Made by a program: the position numbers and the translations under genes. Below, one piece after another: positions 61,012 to 62,429 of a DNA stretch of 62,429 nt. A model generated the notes under the pieces. The model worked only from the letters and a program-made list of their open reading frames with translations. It searched no databases and had not been told where the DNA came from. Origin of the DNA: DASRFR01 sp035651455. GTDB lineage: Bacteria; Acidobacteriota; Terriglobia; Terriglobales; Acidobacteriaceae. Within the stretch, counting starts at the first letter, position 1. Every line of letters begins with the position of its first letter. The stretch spans positions 1 to 62,429 of the forward strand of contig DASRFR010000057.1 of NCBI GenBank assembly GCA_035651455.1. The letters are read 5' to 3'.

Positions 61012-62093
61012 AAACTGGAAGTGTAGTAAGGGACAAGCGGGACAAGGTTTGGCGGTTTTACTTCTGGGAGAACGGCAAGCGGAAATCAAGACTGCTTGGC
61101 CGGTTTCCTACCAAAGCCGGAGCGTGGGAAGCTTCGAAGCCCCTACGCGACCGCCTGGAAGCGAAACCGCAGAACACACCGAGTGTGCCCACGGTGAGCA
61201 CATTGGTGGAGGAATACACAGCCGAGAAAATGCCTGATCGGAAAGACACCCACCGAACCTATAAATCGTGGATTCACGTCCACGTCCTGCCGAAGTGGGG
61301 TCAGAGTCGAATCACGGATCTGCAGGCGCGGCCTGTAGAGAAGTGGTTGGAATCTCTGCACCTCGCACCCAAGAGCCGAGTTCACATCCGCGGAATTCTC
61401 AGTTCGCTGTGGAACTTCGCCATGTGGACGCAAGCCATTCCGATGCAGGTCAATCCCATCAGTCTGGTCAAGATTAAGGGTGCGTCCAAGCGGGTGAAAC
61501 AACCGCGGAGTCTGACGGTAGAGGAGTTCCAAAAGCTATGCGCAGAGTTGCACGAGCCACACCGCACGATTGCCCTGGTGTGCGTTTGTTTCGGCCTACG
61601 CATTTCCGAGTGCCTGGCGCTGCGTTGGTCGGACGTCGATTGGCTCAACGGCCGGCTCCGCGTAGAGCGAGGCATTGTGGAGCGGAACGTGGATGATGTG
61701 AAAACCGATGAGTCCAGAAAATCTCTGGCGATTGCCGAAGAACTGCTTGAACAGCTCAAGGCGTGGAAGCAGTCGACAGAGTTTCCGGAGGACAGCGATT
61801 GGATTTTTGCCAGTCCTGTAAAAATCGGCAGACTGCCCTACTCCTACACCGGCGTATGGCGGGAACTGGACCGGGCGAGCGAAGCGGCGGGCTTGGGTCA
61901 CATGGGAACGCACACGTTTCGGCACTCGTACCGCATGTGGATTGACGCGATCGGGACGCCCGTTGGAGTGCAACAAAAACTGATGCGGCATTCCGACATC
62001 CGCACCACGATGAACATTTACGGGGATGCGGCAACCGAGGACATGCGCGAAGCACACGGCAAAATCGTGCGTTTGGCGCTGCAGACGGTGTAA
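60996..62093 (+). CDS. int: Tyrosine recombinase (phage-type integrase)
   Basis: The 365-residue integrase has an N-terminal SAM-like arm and a core-binding domain (RTYKSWIHVHVLPKWGQSRI, about 95), and the catalytic domain: Arg in CFGLRISECLALRWSD (about 215), HTFRHSYRM (His-x-x-Arg, about 305), LMRHSD (His) and NIYGD with the nucleophile Tyr (about 345). GGGAGG lies before the ATG at 60996. It lies 45 bp from the tRNA-Asn-like sequence at 62138 that its element probably targets. It is the likely mobility gene of the island on the left. Confidence 0.95.
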   Translation: MRSRIKTGSVVRDKRDKVWRFYFWENGKRKSRLLGRFPTKAGAWEASKPLRDRLEAKPQNTPSVPTVSTLVEEYTAEKMPDRKDTHRTYKSWIHVHVLPKWGQSRITDLQARPVEKWLESLHLAPKSRVHIRGILSSLWNFAMWTQAIPMQVNPISLVKIKGASKRVKQPRSLTVEEFQKLCAELHEPHRTIALVCVCFGLRISECLALRWSDVDWLNGRLRVERGIVERNVDDVKTDESRKSLAIAEELLEQLKAWKQSTEFPEDSDWIFASPVKIGRLPYSYTGVWRELDRASEAAGLGHMGTHTFRHSYRMWIDAIGTPVGVQQKLMRHSDIRTTMNIYGDAATEDMREAHGKIVRLALQTV

Positions 62094-62137
62094 CGGCACG
62101 GAAACGGCACGGAAGAGCTTCTAACCTATTGAAAGAA

Positions 62138-62216
<79 letters not shown>

Positions 62217-62277
62217 GCGCAGATGACAACGCTCGGAGCTGTTGAAAATCAGAGGGTTACAAGCGGAGCATGAATCC

Positions 62278-62323
62278 GTGACCCTTACTTGACCCGGATG
62301 AATTTGGGTCAAATAAGGGTCAC
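62278..62323. repeat. 18-bp inverted repeat with 10-base spacer
   Basis: GTGACCCTTACTTGACCC (62278-62295) and GGGTCAAATAAGGGTCAC (62306-62323) pair at 17 of 18 positions. This is a very strong hairpin or a dyad. No T-run follows, so a protein-binding or element-end function is as likely as termination. It lies about 60 bp right of the tRNA-like remnant; no gene is visible from 62217 to the end of the window. Confidence 0.7.
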
Positions 62324-62429
62324 GAAAAGTGAATCGCGCGACGAATCAACAACTGACGGTGTATGCGCGATTCCGCGCGGAGTTAGTTCCGGATTGCCTA
62401 CAAAGCAAGAGCTACCATTCCTGACTAGC

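Overview
The window looks like accessory DNA from an Acidobacteriota (Terriglobia-like) genome. The clues are an Oar-type TonB receptor with an N-terminal carboxypeptidase-regulatory domain, ECF sigma/anti-sigma pairs of acidobacterial style, small basic AAARKRIAAAQR-type proteins, and moderately GC-rich coding DNA. The assignment is inference from protein style; there is no rRNA or marker gene to test it.

Layout. (1) 1-8.5 kb holds ordinary genes: a truncated PAS/PAS/GAF/PAS sensor at the left edge, a four-gene ECF-sigma/membrane-protein/methyltransferase operon, a SRAP protein, a frameshifted nuclease-like pseudogene, DNA polymerase IV, a VOC protein and an HNH protein. (2) 8.5-9.25 kb is gene-poor, with two 126-bp tandem repeats and a hairpin. 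(3) 9.25-13.6 kb is a four-gene minus-strand cluster of two lipoproteins (one an alpha/beta hydrolase), a peptidylarginine/agmatine-deiminase-like enzyme and an unknown protein. (4) 13.8-26.6 kb is a nine-gene minus-strand defence operon: unknown 189-aa protein, QueC-like PP-loop enzyme, XRE-ImmA/IrrE metalloprotease, PIN protein, Gabija-like GajA and GajB, type III Mod and Res, and an unknown protein. From the first gene to GajB the genes overlap or are at most 7 nt apart. (5) 26.6-33.1 kb reads the other way: HipB/HipA, an Mrr-like nuclease fusion, an AbiV-type protein and an IS110-family transposase. (6) 33.4-36.5 kb has two paralogous XRE regulators and an ECF sigma/anti-sigma pair, followed by an Oar-like receptor and a BNR-fold secreted protein. 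(7) 41.7-48.0 kb is a lasso-peptide operon (B1, kinase-like protein, S9 peptidase, B2, cyclase, and a 48-aa precursor that I read directly from the DNA). (8) 48.2-52.3 kb carries an XRE/ImmA pair and a type II-short CBASS (CD-NTase, E2-like, HNH-SAVED Cap5). (9) 52.3-54.1 kb is an ABC exporter, possibly the lasso exporter. (10) 54-60 kb has a DUF6236-like protein, a PIN toxin-antitoxin pair, two large HTH/S24-like paralogues and a truncated PLP enzyme. (11) 60.7-62.3 kb has an excisionase-like protein, a tyrosine recombinase, a tRNA-Asn-like remnant and a strong hairpin, together looking like an island end.

The most interesting unit is the nine-gene operon that joins a QueC-like enzyme, an ImmA protease and a PIN nuclease to Gabija and a type III restriction system. 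Second is the lasso cluster, whose setting (sigma/anti-sigma, TonB receptor, S9 peptidase) resembles proteobacterial lasso-isopeptidase loci and which appears to be split by CBASS. Functions are assigned from motifs visible in the translated sequence; no database search was possible.
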